64,000 bases of DNA, from assembly GCF_030717945.1 (NCBI RefSeq), contig NZ_JAVAIM010000001.1, positions 1,859,131-1,923,130 on the forward strand, given 5' to 3'. Origin of the DNA: Qipengyuania profundimaris (GTDB lineage Bacteria; Pseudomonadota; Alphaproteobacteria; Sphingomonadales; Sphingomonadaceae). Below the pieces are notes generated by a model. The model was not told the DNA's origin. It saw nothing but the letters and a program-made list of their open reading frames with translations, and searched no databases. Below, piece by piece: positions 56,193-64,000 of the stretch (position 1 is the stretch's first letter; each line of letters opens with the position of its first letter). The translations under genes were made by a program, and so were the position numbers.

Positions 56193-57863
56193 ATGCCGCG
56201 CCATAACGTGCTGTCCGAGGGGACAGACTATCTCTACACGCACACCTGCACAGACGCTTGCGATCACGGCAGCGAACTGCGTGATCAGATCACGCTCGAC
56301 ACCGTGCTCGATTACGATACCGGCGCGCTGGCCGAGGACTTCAACCTCGACAACTTCGGCGGCTTCGGTTTCGGATACCGCGGCAAGCTGATCGCCGACC
56401 TCGATCAGGTCGTCGACCAGATCTTCTCCGGCAATTCGCACAACATCACCGGCAGCAACCGGATCACCTACACCTTCCTGCAGGGCGACAACCTCGTCGG
56501 CCTGTACAACAACCCGCAGTACGGCTTTGGTGCCAATAACGGAGCCGCTCCCTTCACCGCTGCCCAGCAGGACGCCGCACGTGCGTCGATCGCCCTGTGG
56601 GACGATCTGATTTCGCCCGAATTCGTGGAGAGCAACGGTCGCGGCGCCGACATCCAGTTCGCGAACAGCTGGGACCCGGCGCAGGCTTATGCCTACTATC
56701 CGGAATACGGCTTCACGAACGCTCGCGGCTACAATTTCTTCGGTGACGTCTTTGTCGCCGATCCCCGCAGCTATTTCGACGCGGATGGCACGCTTCTTCA
56801 CGAAGGGAACTATTCCAACGGCGACCTGAGCTTTGGTGGTTACGGCGCAACGACGCTCACCCACGAAATCGGTCATGCGATCGGCCTCAGTCACCCCGGC
56901 GCCTACAATGGTGCTGGCGCAACGACCTATCTCGACCAGGCCGAATATGCCCAGGATTCCGAGCAGTATTCGATTATGTCGTATTGGGGCGCATCGGAAA
57001 CCGGTGCGCGCATCGTCAACTGGGGAACGTTCTTCTTCAGTAATCCGCAGACGCCGCTGCTACATGATGTCTACACCATCCAGCAGGTTTACGGCGCCGA
57101 TCCGACCACCCGCGCCGACGATACCACCTACGGCTTCAACTCGACCGCAGATCGTGCGGTGTTCGACTTCACGCAGAACGAGCACCCCTATCTGACGATC
57201 TACGACGCCGGTGGCATCGACACGATCGACCTCTCGGGCTTCGAAGCGAGCGTTCTTATCGACCTGCGCGACGGGCAGTTCTCGTCGGCCGGCCAGGGGA
57301 ATATCACCACGGCCGATCAGGCAGAGGCTCTGCAATCGCTGAATGACGCGATCGAGGTGGCTTACGGCCTAGTGGATTACTACGCGCCTGCCGATCAAGC
57401 GACGATCGACAGCGTGACAAGCCGCTATATGGGCTTGAACGCCCGCGACATCGCCGCCGATACCGGTCATGCTGGCGTCGAGGCCATGCAGTACCAGAAC
57501 ATCTCGATCGCCTATGGCACCGAAATCGAGAATGCTGTCGGCACCGACTATCGCGACGTCATCATCACCAACGAGCAGGACAACGTCCTGACCGGAAACG
57601 GCGGTGCCGATGTGTTCGTCTTCGCTTCCGACGAGCGGCTGTTCGACGACAGCTTCACGAATGGCGGGACCGACATCATCACCGACTTCGAAGAGGGCGT
57701 CGATACTGTCGACCTGTCGGGCCTCGGTATCACCGAAGCCTCGACCCTGACCGCTATCGACAATCGCCTGGAAATCGACATCGACAGCGATGGCGTGATC
57801 GATCAGACGATCATCTTCGAAAACCTCGATGCGATCCCGGTTGGCGATATCCTGTTCGGCTGA
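56193..57863 (+). CDS. Serralysin-like (peptidase M10) secreted metalloprotease
   Basis: A 556-residue zinc protease without a Sec signal, as expected for type I secretion. The zinc site is HEIGHAIGLSHP (His224, His228, His234), and the Met-turn is YSIMSYW. The M10 C-terminal region follows (IQQVYGADPTTRADDTTYG, GGIDTIDLSGFEASVLIDL), with a single RTX-like unit NVLTGNGGADVFVFASD rather than the usual array, and a typical end EGVDTVDLSG...ILFG. The ATG at 56193 has GGAGG upstream; an ATG at 56124 lies before the palindrome. No type I exporter genes are nearby. Confidence 0.9.
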   Translation: MPRHNVLSEGTDYLYTHTCTDACDHGSELRDQITLDTVLDYDTGALAEDFNLDNFGGFGFGYRGKLIADLDQVVDQIFSGNSHNITGSNRITYTFLQGDNLVGLYNNPQYGFGANNGAAPFTAAQQDAARASIALWDDLISPEFVESNGRGADIQFANSWDPAQAYAYYPEYGFTNARGYNFFGDVFVADPRSYFDADGTLLHEGNYSNGDLSFGGYGATTLTHEIGHAIGLSHPGAYNGAGATTYLDQAEYAQDSEQYSIMSYWGASETGARIVNWGTFFFSNPQTPLLHDVYTIQQVYGADPTTRADDTTYGFNSTADRAVFDFTQNEHPYLTIYDAGGIDTIDLSGFEASVLIDLRDGQFSSAGQGNITTADQAEALQSLNDAIEVAYGLVDYYAPADQATIDSVTSRYMGLNARDIAADTGHAGVEAMQYQNISIAYGTEIENAVGTDYRDVIITNEQDNVLTGNGGADVFVFASDERLFDDSFTNGGTDIITDFEEGVDTVDLSGLGITEASTLTAIDNRLEIDIDSDGVIDQTIIFENLDAIPVGDILFG

Positions 57864-57895
57864 TCCGAGAAGGGTTAAAGCCGCCTGAAAAGAAG

Positions 57896-57928
57896 CCGCC
57901 TCGCGCCAACCGGCGCGGGGCGGTTTTT
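57896..57928 (+). terminator. Rho-independent terminator after the metalloprotease gene
   Basis: CCGCCTCGCGCC (57896-57907) pairs with GGCGCGGGGCGG (57912-57923) with one G-T pair around AACC, followed by five Ts. It ends directly at the stop of the convergent SDR gene. Confidence 0.9.
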
Positions 57929-58654
57929 CTATGCCGGGATCACCTCGCCAGCGTAGTCGAAAATCTTGCCGCTGTCCGAAGGCCCGAGCTTGGAGATGAC
58001 TTCGAGCAGGTTTGCAGCAGCTTCATCCGGCGCAGTGAGCTGGCCATCGGGCAGGTTCGATTGAAACGGCTCGGATAGTTGCGTGTCGACCGTGCCCGGA
58101 TGGAGGCCGGTGACCACGGCCTGCTTGTGGGTGCGACCCAGTTCGATCGCGAAGTTTCTCAGCAGCATGTTGAGCGCCGCCTTGCTGGCGCGATAGCTAT
58201 GCCAACCGCCGAGACGATTGTCGGAAATCGAGCCCACGCGGGCCGATAGCGCCGCGAACACGCAGCGTTCCTTCCGGTCGAACAGCGGCAGCATGTGCTT
58301 TGCGATAATTGCCGGGCCGATAGTGTTGAGCAGGAAAACTCGCTCCATCGCATTGGGATCGAGCGAGAGGTAGCTTCGCTCGGGCCCGGTGCCGTCATCG
58401 AGGGTCAGTACCCCGCTGGCGACGATGACGAGGTCGGGCGGTGCGTCGCTCATGGCGTCCGCCGCCTCGGCGATGCTGGTTTCGTCGTCCAAATCGAAGG
58501 CAAAGGAGTGCGCCCCGGCAATGCCGGGATCGCCCGAACGACACCCTGCCCAGATCTCCGCGTCCTGCTTCACCAGCGCCTCCGCAAGCGCGCGCCCGAT
58601 GCCGCCGCTGGCTCCGAACACGGCGGCTCTGTGAATTGGCTTTCCTACGTCCAT
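57929..58654 (-). CDS. Short-chain dehydrogenase/reductase (SDR)
   Basis: A 241-residue NAD(P)-dependent oxidoreductase. It has the classical TGxxxGIG motif as GASGGIGRALAEAL, the adenine-pocket FAFDLDDE, a variant NAG motif IVASGVL, the catalytic Ser in AALSARVGSISDN and YRASK with the catalytic Tyr and Lys. PGTVDTQLSEPF follows, as in CsgA-type SDRs. The substrate cannot be told from sequence. Confidence 0.9.
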   Translation of the reverse strand: MDVGKPIHRAAVFGASGGIGRALAEALVKQDAEIWAGCRSGDPGIAGAHSFAFDLDDETSIAEAADAMSDAPPDLVIVASGVLTLDDGTGPERSYLSLDPNAMERVFLLNTIGPAIIAKHMLPLFDRKERCVFAALSARVGSISDNRLGGWHSYRASKAALNMLLRNFAIELGRTHKQAVVTGLHPGTVDTQLSEPFQSNLPDGQLTAPDEAAANLLEVISKLGPSDSGKIFDYAGEVIPA

Positions 58655-58876
58655 CCTACCGGACTAGACCGATTGCATGACCGGATTGTTCCCTCGACCC
58701 CCGCAGAATTCGGCCATTTTCGCAATCTCGCTTTTTTCCGCCCTGGACTGTGGTCCATGCGGTCCATGTCTTCGATCCTGTTGGACACAGTGTGCAGGAA
58801 TTGCAGCATCGTCGGCCTTGCGCCACTCGCATGAACCGCTAGATGGGTGGCAGAAAGCAACAGGAACGACTGCGTA
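58655..58876. other. 222-base divergent region before sdhB
   Basis: It separates the SDR gene (minus) from sdhB (plus) and should hold both promoters. I see no tRNA and no convincing hairpin. A 66-codon Cys-rich open frame (58677-58877) is present but not supported. Confidence 0.4.
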
Positions 58877-59659
58877 ATGGCGACCTTCACCCTTCCCAAG
58901 AATTCGAAGATCACCGGCAAAGGCCGCGCCCATAGTGCTGACGGCGGTTCTCGCATCCGCAAGTTCAAGATCTACCGCTACGATCCCGACACCGGCGAAA
59001 ACCCGCGCTACGATACCTTCGAGCTCGACCTCGACGATTGCGGGCCTATGGTTCTTGACGCGCTGTTCAAGATCAAGAACGAGATCGATCCGACGCTGAC
59101 CTTCCGTCGCTCCTGCCGCGAAGGCATCTGCGGCTCGTGCTCGATGAACCTCAATGGCAAGAACGGCCTCGCCTGCACCACGGCGATCGAGGATCTCAAG
59201 GGCGAAATCCGCATCACCCCGCTGCCGAGCATGGACGTGATCAAGGACCTGGTGCCCGATTTCACGCATTTCTACGCGCAATATGCCAGCATCCGCCCCT
59301 GGCTGCAGACCGTTTCGACCACGCCGAGCGGCAAGGAACGTCTCCAGTCGCCCGAGCAGCGTGAGCAGCTCGACGGGCTTTACGAGTGCATCCTGTGCGC
59401 CTGCTGCTCGACCGCCTGCCCCAGCTATTGGTGGAACAGCGACAAGTTCCTCGGCCCCGCGATCCTGTTGCAGGCCTATCGCTGGCTGGCCGACAGCCGC
59501 GACGAGATGACCGGCGAGCGGCTCGACCAGTTGGAAGACCCCTTCCGCCTCTATCGCTGCCACACGATCATGAACTGCGCGAACGTGTGTCCTAAGGGCC
59601 TCTCGCCCGCCAAGGCGATCGCCGAAACCAAGAAGATGATCGCCGAACGCGCGATCTGA
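58877..59659 (+). CDS. sdhB: Succinate dehydrogenase iron-sulfur subunit
   Basis: SdhB passes electrons from the flavoprotein SdhA to quinone in complex II. The 260-residue protein has the 2Fe-2S motif in [20 protein letters not shown] and NGLACTT, and the 4Fe-4S/3Fe-4S motifs in [16 protein letters not shown] and [15 protein letters not shown]. The ATG at 58877 has AGGAA upstream. sdhC, sdhD and sdhA are not in the neighbourhood; the next genes are paaI-like and zapE, an order I associate with Sphingomonadales. Confidence 0.96.
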   Translation: MATFTLPKNSKITGKGRAHSADGGSRIRKFKIYRYDPDTGENPRYDTFELDLDDCGPMVLDALFKIKNEIDPTLTFRRSCREGICGSCSMNLNGKNGLACTTAIEDLKGEIRITPLPSMDVIKDLVPDFTHFYAQYASIRPWLQTVSTTPSGKERLQSPEQREQLDGLYECILCACCSTACPSYWWNSDKFLGPAILLQAYRWLADSRDEMTGERLDQLEDPFRLYRCHTIMNCANVCPKGLSPAKAIAETKKMIAERAI

Positions 59660-59660
59660 C

Positions 59661-60128
59661 GTGCTTCCGGACGAGGTCTTCGATCACGGGCCGGACCCGG
59701 ACAACCCGGGCTGGCGGCACTGGAACCTGAAGGACCAGTCGCTGTTCAACGGCGCGGTGATGGGCAAGATGATCACGCGCGTCGACGATGACGGCAAGGC
59801 ACGGCTGCGCATGTTCCCGGAACGACGGCACGAGAACCTGCAGGGCATCGTGCACGGCGCAGTCACCTTGTCGCTGATCGACATCAGCCTGTTCACGACC
59901 ATGCACACGATCGGCAGCGGCAACGCCGGCCCTTCGGTGACGGTCGAGCTCTCCACCCAGTTCGTCGGCGGCGGGCAGCCCGACCGCCCGCTCGATGCGG
60001 TGTGCGAGATCGTGCGCGAGACCGGCAGCATGGTATTCGTGCGCGGTACCGTCGAGCAGGAGGATCACACCGTCGCCAGCTTCTCCGGCATCGTGAAGAA
60101 GATGCACCGCCGCCCGACGCCGCAATGA
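59661..60128 (+). CDS. PaaI-family hotdog-fold thioesterase
   Basis: A 155-residue protein with the PaaI/4HBT hotdog pattern: RRHENLQGIVHGAVTLSLID (the helix with the conserved HG), SVTVELSTQFVGGG and MVFVRGTVEQEDHTVASFSG. Such enzymes hydrolyse acyl-CoA thioesters; the acyl group is unknown. The start is GTG at 59661, 1 base after the sdhB stop. Its TGA overlaps the zapE ATG, so the three genes are probably one operon. Confidence 0.85.
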   Translation: MLPDEVFDHGPDPDNPGWRHWNLKDQSLFNGAVMGKMITRVDDDGKARLRMFPERRHENLQGIVHGAVTLSLIDISLFTTMHTIGSGNAGPSVTVELSTQFVGGGQPDRPLDAVCEIVRETGSMVFVRGTVEQEDHTVASFSGIVKKMHRRPTPQ

Positions 60129-61240
60129 GCGGCATGCTCGCCCGCTACGAGCGGCTCGTGGCCGCCGGCGAGCTGCGCTCGGACCCGGACCAGCGCCGCG
60201 CTGCCGAACGGCTCGATCGCCTTCAGCGCGAATTGCAGGCGGAAACGCCCGGCGGCATCCTCTCGCAGCTCTTCCGGCCCAAGAAAACGCGGCCGCAGGG
60301 CGTCTACATGTGGGGCGGCGTCGGGCGCGGCAAATCTATGCTGATGGACCTGTTCGTCGAGACGCTGGAGATCGAGCAGAAGCGCCGCGCCCATTTCCAC
60401 GAATTCATGCTCGAGGTCGACCGCCGCATGCGCGAGCGGCGCGAGACCGATCCGGGCGATCCGACGGGCAAAGTCGCCCGCGACATCGCGCAGGACGTCC
60501 GCTGTCTCGCCTTCGACGAGATGGTGGTCACCAACACGGCCGATGCCGCGATCATGAGCCGCCTGTTCACCGCGCTGATCTGCGACGAGGGGCTTGCCGT
60601 GGTCACCACCAGCAACCGCCCTCCCCGCGACCTCTACAAGGACGGCCTCAACCGCTCGCTCTTCCTGCCCTTCATCGACTTGGTCGAGGCGGAGTTCGAT
60701 GTACTGCCGCTCAACGGTCCGACCGACTACCGGCTCGACCGGCTCGGCGATATCGACACCTGGCATTCGCCGCTCGGCGACGAGGCGACCGCGCAAGTGC
60801 GCGAAGCATTCTTCCGCCTCACCGATTACAAACCGGAGGATGCCGAGCACGTGCCGTCGGGTACGCTCGACCTCGGCGGCGGGCGGACGTTGCATGTGCC
60901 GAAGAGCCTAAAGGGCGTGGCCGTATTCAGCTTCAAGCGGCTGTGCGGCGAAAACCGCGGCGCCGCCGACTATCTCGCGATCGCCCATGCCTACCACAGC
61001 GTGATCGTGGTCGGCATCCCGGCCATGTCGCCTGACAACCAGAACGAGGCGATCCGCTTCACCAAGTTGATCGACGCGCTGTACGAGAACAACGTCAAGC
61101 TGTTCGCCACCGCTGCCGCCGAGCCGGAGGACCTCTACACCGCCGGCGAAGGATCGTTCGAGTTCGAGCGCACGGTCAGCCGCCTCAAGGAAATGCAAAG
61201 CGCCGAATACATGGCGCGCGGCCACGGTCTCGCCGACTGA
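60125..61240 (+). CDS. zapE: Cell division protein ZapE (AFG1-like ATPase)
   Basis: A 371-residue AAA-type ATPase of the AFG1/ZapE family, linked to Z-ring constriction in E. coli and to respiratory-complex quality control in mitochondria. Walker A is MWGGVGRGKSMLMD, Walker B is CLAFDEMVV, sensor I is VVTTSNRPPRDLYKDGL. RAHFHEFM and FSFKRLCGENRGAADY are family blocks. The ATG at 60125 overlaps the thioesterase stop. The gene ends 7 bases before the convergent amidotransferase gene. Confidence 0.94.
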   Translation: MSGMLARYERLVAAGELRSDPDQRRAAERLDRLQRELQAETPGGILSQLFRPKKTRPQGVYMWGGVGRGKSMLMDLFVETLEIEQKRRAHFHEFMLEVDRRMRERRETDPGDPTGKVARDIAQDVRCLAFDEMVVTNTADAAIMSRLFTALICDEGLAVVTTSNRPPRDLYKDGLNRSLFLPFIDLVEAEFDVLPLNGPTDYRLDRLGDIDTWHSPLGDEATAQVREAFFRLTDYKPEDAEHVPSGTLDLGGGRTLHVPKSLKGVAVFSFKRLCGENRGAADYLAIAHAYHSVIVVGIPAMSPDNQNEAIRFTKLIDALYENNVKLFATAAAEPEDLYTAGEGSFEFERTVSRLKEMQSAEYMARGHGLAD

Positions 61241-61247
61241 ACCGGGC

Positions 61248-63146
61248 TCAGCCGCTGGGCTTGAGGTGGCGCAGCGAGCGTTCCAGAACCAGCAATTGCC
61301 ACAGCACCCGGCTGTTGTCGGACCGGCCCGCGATGTGCGCTTCCGCCAATTCGGCGAGCGGCTTGCGGGCAAACCATCCACTCCCGACCAGCAGTTCGCT
61401 CGACGCCACGGAGCGCGCGGCATCCGCCAACGGCCCGCGAAACCAATCGGCGATGGGTGTGACGAAACCCTGCTTCGGCCGATAGAGGATGTCGTCGTGC
61501 AGATAGCGTTCCATCGTGTGCTTCATCAGCCACTTGCCCATCGTGCCGCGAATGCGCTGGCGGTGTGGCAGGCGCGCGGCAAATTCGATGAAGCGGTGGT
61601 CGAGCAAGGGCTCGCGCGCCTCGAGGCCGACGGCCATGCTCGTACGGTCGGTCTTGGTAAGGATGTCGCCAGGCAACCAGAACTTGAGATCGGCATATTG
61701 CGCCCTGTCCAGCCCACTGCGCGTCGGAGCTCCGCGCATCAGTGTCTCGAAAGGCTGCTCCGCGCGATAATCTCCGCGGTCACGGATCATCCCCTCGCCG
61801 TAGATGGCTGCTCTCTGCTCGGGGGCGAGGATGGCGAGCGCGCGTGCGTAACCGGCCTCGCCGTTCTGGGCGAGCGACAGCAGTGTCGCCTTGGCTCTCA
61901 GCGGACGTGGCGCCCAGTCGGCCTTTGGCCAGATGCTTCCAAGTGCGCCGAACACCGGCTCGCGTAGGAATTGCGGCAGGACTGCGCGAGCTTGTTCTTC
62001 GCGCGCGTGAAAGAGCTGGCGGCGGTATCCTGCCAGCGCTTCGTCAGCGCCATCGCCCGACAGCGCCACCGTCACGTGCTCGCGCGCCAGTTCGCATACC
62101 CGCAGCGTCGGCAAGGCGCTCGCATCGGCAAACGGCTCGTCGAATATGGCAGCGATGCGATCGATCTCGTCGAACTGGTCGGCCGACACGATGCGCTCGT
62201 GATGATCGGTGCGGAATAGCTCCGCTACCTTCCGGGCATGCGCCGTCTCGTCCACGCCCGCTACGTCGAACCCGATGGAGCAGCTCGTCACCGGCTGCGC
62301 GCTTGCCTCGCTCATCAGCGCAACGACGGACGAGCTGTCCACCCCGCCCGAGAGGAACGCGCCCAGCGGCACGTCGGCGACCATCCGGCTGGTCACTCCT
62401 TCGCGCATCAGGTGGAGCAGCTCGGCGGAGTGATCCTGCTGCGAACCCCTCGACCGCTCGGCGAAGCTCACGTCCCACCACTGCACCGGCGAAGCCGGGG
62501 TGCGACCGTGCTCCAGCAATTCATAGTGCCCCGCCGGAAGCTTGCGAACTCCGCGCAGGATCGCGCGGTGATCCGGCACATAGCCCCAGGTCATGAAATC
62601 CTCGATCGCCAGCGGGTCAATCGTCCGCCTGAGCAGCGGATTGGCCAGCAGGCCCTTCAATTCACTCGCAAAGGCCAGCGCGCCTCCGGGCAGCTCCGCA
62701 ATGTAGAGCGGCTTCACCCCGAGCCGGTCGCGTGCGAGGAACAGCTGCCGGGTCGCGCAATCGTAGAGCGCGAAGGCGAACATGCCGTCGAGCCGTTCGA
62801 GGCACCGCGGCCCCCATTTCTGCCACGCGGCGAGGATCGTCTCGGTGTCGCCATCGGTGCGGAATTGCGCCCCGCCCTGCTCCAGCTCGCGGCGCAGCCG
62901 GCGGTAATTGTAGATCTCGCCGTTGAAGACGATGACCGCGCGCCCGTCCGCCGAATGCATGGGCTGGGGCGAACCGGCCAGATCGATGATCGAGAGCCGC
63001 CGATGACCGAGGCCCACGCCCGGCGCCGTCCAGACGCCTGCACCGTCCGGGCCACGATGCGCGAGCGCATTCGTCATCGTCTCGACCCGTTTGGGATCGA
63101 CCGGCTTCACCGTCTCGTAATGGAAAATACCCGCGATCCCGCACAT
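61248..63146 (-). CDS. XrtA/PEP-CTERM system amidotransferase (asparagine-synthase-like)
   Basis: A 632-residue protein like AsnB. The N-terminal glutaminase domain begins with the nucleophile Cys2 in MCGIAGIFHYE and has NALAHRGPDGAGVW, HRRLSIIDL and VFNGEIYNYRRLR. The synthetase domain has the PP-loop FLSGGVDSSSVVALM and ALSGDGADEALAGYRR. Proteins of this form next to an exosortase are the XrtA-associated amidotransferases, thought to act on exopolysaccharide or glycan in the same locus; the acceptor is unknown. The exosortase lies 11 bases upstream on the same strand. Confidence 0.9.
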   Translation of the reverse strand: MCGIAGIFHYETVKPVDPKRVETMTNALAHRGPDGAGVWTAPGVGLGHRRLSIIDLAGSPQPMHSADGRAVIVFNGEIYNYRRLRRELEQGGAQFRTDGDTETILAAWQKWGPRCLERLDGMFAFALYDCATRQLFLARDRLGVKPLYIAELPGGALAFASELKGLLANPLLRRTIDPLAIEDFMTWGYVPDHRAILRGVRKLPAGHYELLEHGRTPASPVQWWDVSFAERSRGSQQDHSAELLHLMREGVTSRMVADVPLGAFLSGGVDSSSVVALMSEASAQPVTSCSIGFDVAGVDETAHARKVAELFRTDHHERIVSADQFDEIDRIAAIFDEPFADASALPTLRVCELAREHVTVALSGDGADEALAGYRRQLFHAREEQARAVLPQFLREPVFGALGSIWPKADWAPRPLRAKATLLSLAQNGEAGYARALAILAPEQRAAIYGEGMIRDRGDYRAEQPFETLMRGAPTRSGLDRAQYADLKFWLPGDILTKTDRTSMAVGLEAREPLLDHRFIEFAARLPHRQRIRGTMGKWLMKHTMERYLHDDILYRPKQGFVTPIADWFRGPLADAARSVASSELLVGSGWFARKPLAELAEAHIAGRSDNSRVLWQLLVLERSLRHLKPSG

Positions 63147-63157
63147 GGGCCGGCGTC

Positions 63158-64000
63158 CTAGCCGAGGTGCGCGGCAGCGGCAAAGGCGATTGCGACGGCG
63201 AGCATGATGGCGACGATGAAGGTCGCTGAAATGCTCTTTCGCTCCAGCGACGCCACGGACGGCATCGCATCGATCTCGGCCAACGACCAGCCGGCATCCT
63301 CTGGGTCACGCTCGAACCAGCGCCAGGCGACGCCAATGACGATCGCGATGACGATGCCGAAGAAGAACCAGCCGTAGACGATATGATCGAAGCTCCCGGC
63401 AGCCTCCGCGCCCACATACTGCGCGATGAAGATCGTCGCCCAGGCACGGATCCCGTTGGCGATGATCGGCACGACGACGCAGGCGAGCATGAGCCATGCA
63501 CGGCGAGTCCAGCTTTCGAAGCAGGTGAAGGCGACGAGCGTGCCTAACGTAACCATCGCGATGAGGAACTTCACGCCCGAACAGGCTTCCGCCACGATGA
63601 AGAGACCGGCGGGCGTGTCGATATAGATGCCGTCGGATATCATGGCGACGCCGCTCGCTTCCGTGAGCCATGTCGCGAGACGTGCAGTGATGGCCTGCAA
63701 CTGCGGAATGATCTCGTCGCCGAAAGGGACGAGGAAGCATGAGTAGGCGATAGGCAGAACGAGGATCAGGCTCGCTCGCAAGCCCAGCAGCGCGATGGCA
63801 GCGCCCTGAAAGGTCATCACCGCACCAGCGTGTGCGAAGAGGTTGATATCCAGCGCGCGGCCGCCGAGCCACACCGAAAACCCGCCCACGAACCATGCGA
63901 GCGCCGGCCACCAGCCTTCTGGAACTACCGCAGCAAGCTCGTCACGCTTGATCCAGACCAGCCAGGCGATGATCGCCGGGATCAGGAGGATGTGGCTGTA
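63158..64000 (-). CDS. xrtA: Exosortase A (partial; 5' end beyond the window)
   Basis: A multi-pass membrane cysteine protease that cuts PEP-CTERM proteins for export, running off the window. The frame is open to base 64000, reading YSHILLIPAIIAWLVW at the edge. The catalytic residues are visible: Cys in VAEACSGVKFLIAMVTLG, Arg in NGIRAWATIFIAQ and His in FDHIVYGWFFFG. The C-terminal end stops after one further membrane helix (FIVAIMLAVAIAFAAAAHLG), so no fused EpsI domain is present, unlike many XrtA proteins. It is upstream of, and probably co-transcribed with, the amidotransferase. Confidence 0.9.
   Translation of the reverse strand, partial: YSHILLIPAIIAWLVWIKRDELAAVVPEGWWPALAWFVGGFSVWLGGRALDINLFAHAGAVMTFQGAAIALLGLRASLILVLPIAYSCFLVPFGDEIIPQLQAITARLATWLTEASGVAMISDGIYIDTPAGLFIVAEACSGVKFLIAMVTLGTLVAFTCFESWTRRAWLMLACVVVPIIANGIRAWATIFIAQYVGAEAAGSFDHIVYGWFFFGIVIAIVIGVAWRWFERDPEDAGWSLAEIDAMPSVASLERKSISATFIVAIMLAVAIAFAAAAHLG

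Noticed and set aside
58677-58877. 66-codon Cys-rich ORF ending on the sdhB start codon (TAATG)
   Set aside because: The coupling is suggestive, but the composition is not protein-like, no Shine-Dalgarno is seen and nothing matches; probably the sdhB leader.

Overview
The window looks like chromosomal DNA of a GC-rich alphaproteobacterium, most likely order Sphingomonadales, family Erythrobacteraceae (Erythrobacter/Qipengyuania-like). This rests on gene content and order rather than a database match: a trp-lexA-comEC-gltX-gltA run, a 14-gene nuo operon followed by birA-coaX-rnj-DUF1467, an RNase E with an acidic insertion in its S1 domain next to an amidase and PBP1A, sdhB-paaI-zapE, and an XrtA exosortase locus. 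A lexA operator of the alphaproteobacterial form GTTC-N7-GTTC supports the placement. I see no rRNA, tRNA, CRISPR array, insertion sequence or prophage. Nearly everything looks like vertically inherited housekeeping DNA, packed into operons with 4-base start/stop overlaps (ATGA or GTGA).

Layout. 1-6028: the end of a PpiD-like foldase, then trpE, two non-trp genes (a lipoprotein and a proline iminopeptidase), trpG, trpD and trpC. 6029-11984: lexA with its SOS box, comEC on the other strand, then gltX and gltA ending in a clear terminator. 11989-18715: a poorly characterised cluster on the minus strand (a kinase-like protein without phosphoacceptor His, a helical protein, a nucleotidyltransferase-like membrane protein, an Hpt-like protein without phosphoacceptor His), divergent from a large membrane-anchored coiled-coil protein. 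18716-38597: one long minus-strand operon read from nuoA, through nuoN, birA, coaX and rnj, to a DUF1467 gene.

38761-47388: an aldehyde dehydrogenase, a thiolase, a small lipoprotein with a hairpin over its ribosome binding site, an SH3 protein, a 2-hydroxyacid dehydrogenase, an NTF2-like protein, a nitronate monooxygenase, a methyltransferase with a lipoprotein signal, and prfB. 47478-54190: PBP1A, an N-acetylmuramoyl-L-alanine amidase and rne with a structured 449-base leader. 54206-57928: a methyltransferase, an ATP-grasp protein and a serralysin-like metalloprotease. 57929-64000: an SDR, sdhB, a PaaI thioesterase, zapE, and the XrtA amidotransferase with the exosortase, which runs off the window.

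The most interesting content is what sits between known genes. The nuo operon carries four very small membrane-protein ORFs (60, 57, 47 and 42 codons), a lipoprotein and a secreted protein, all translationally coupled to nuo subunits; two of the four (47 and 42 codons) had to be read directly from the sequence. Other points of interest are the two phosphorelay-like proteins that have both lost their phosphoacceptor histidines, the 17-base-pair hairpin that buries a Shine-Dalgarno sequence, and the folded rne leader with a repeated segment that could pair alternatively.
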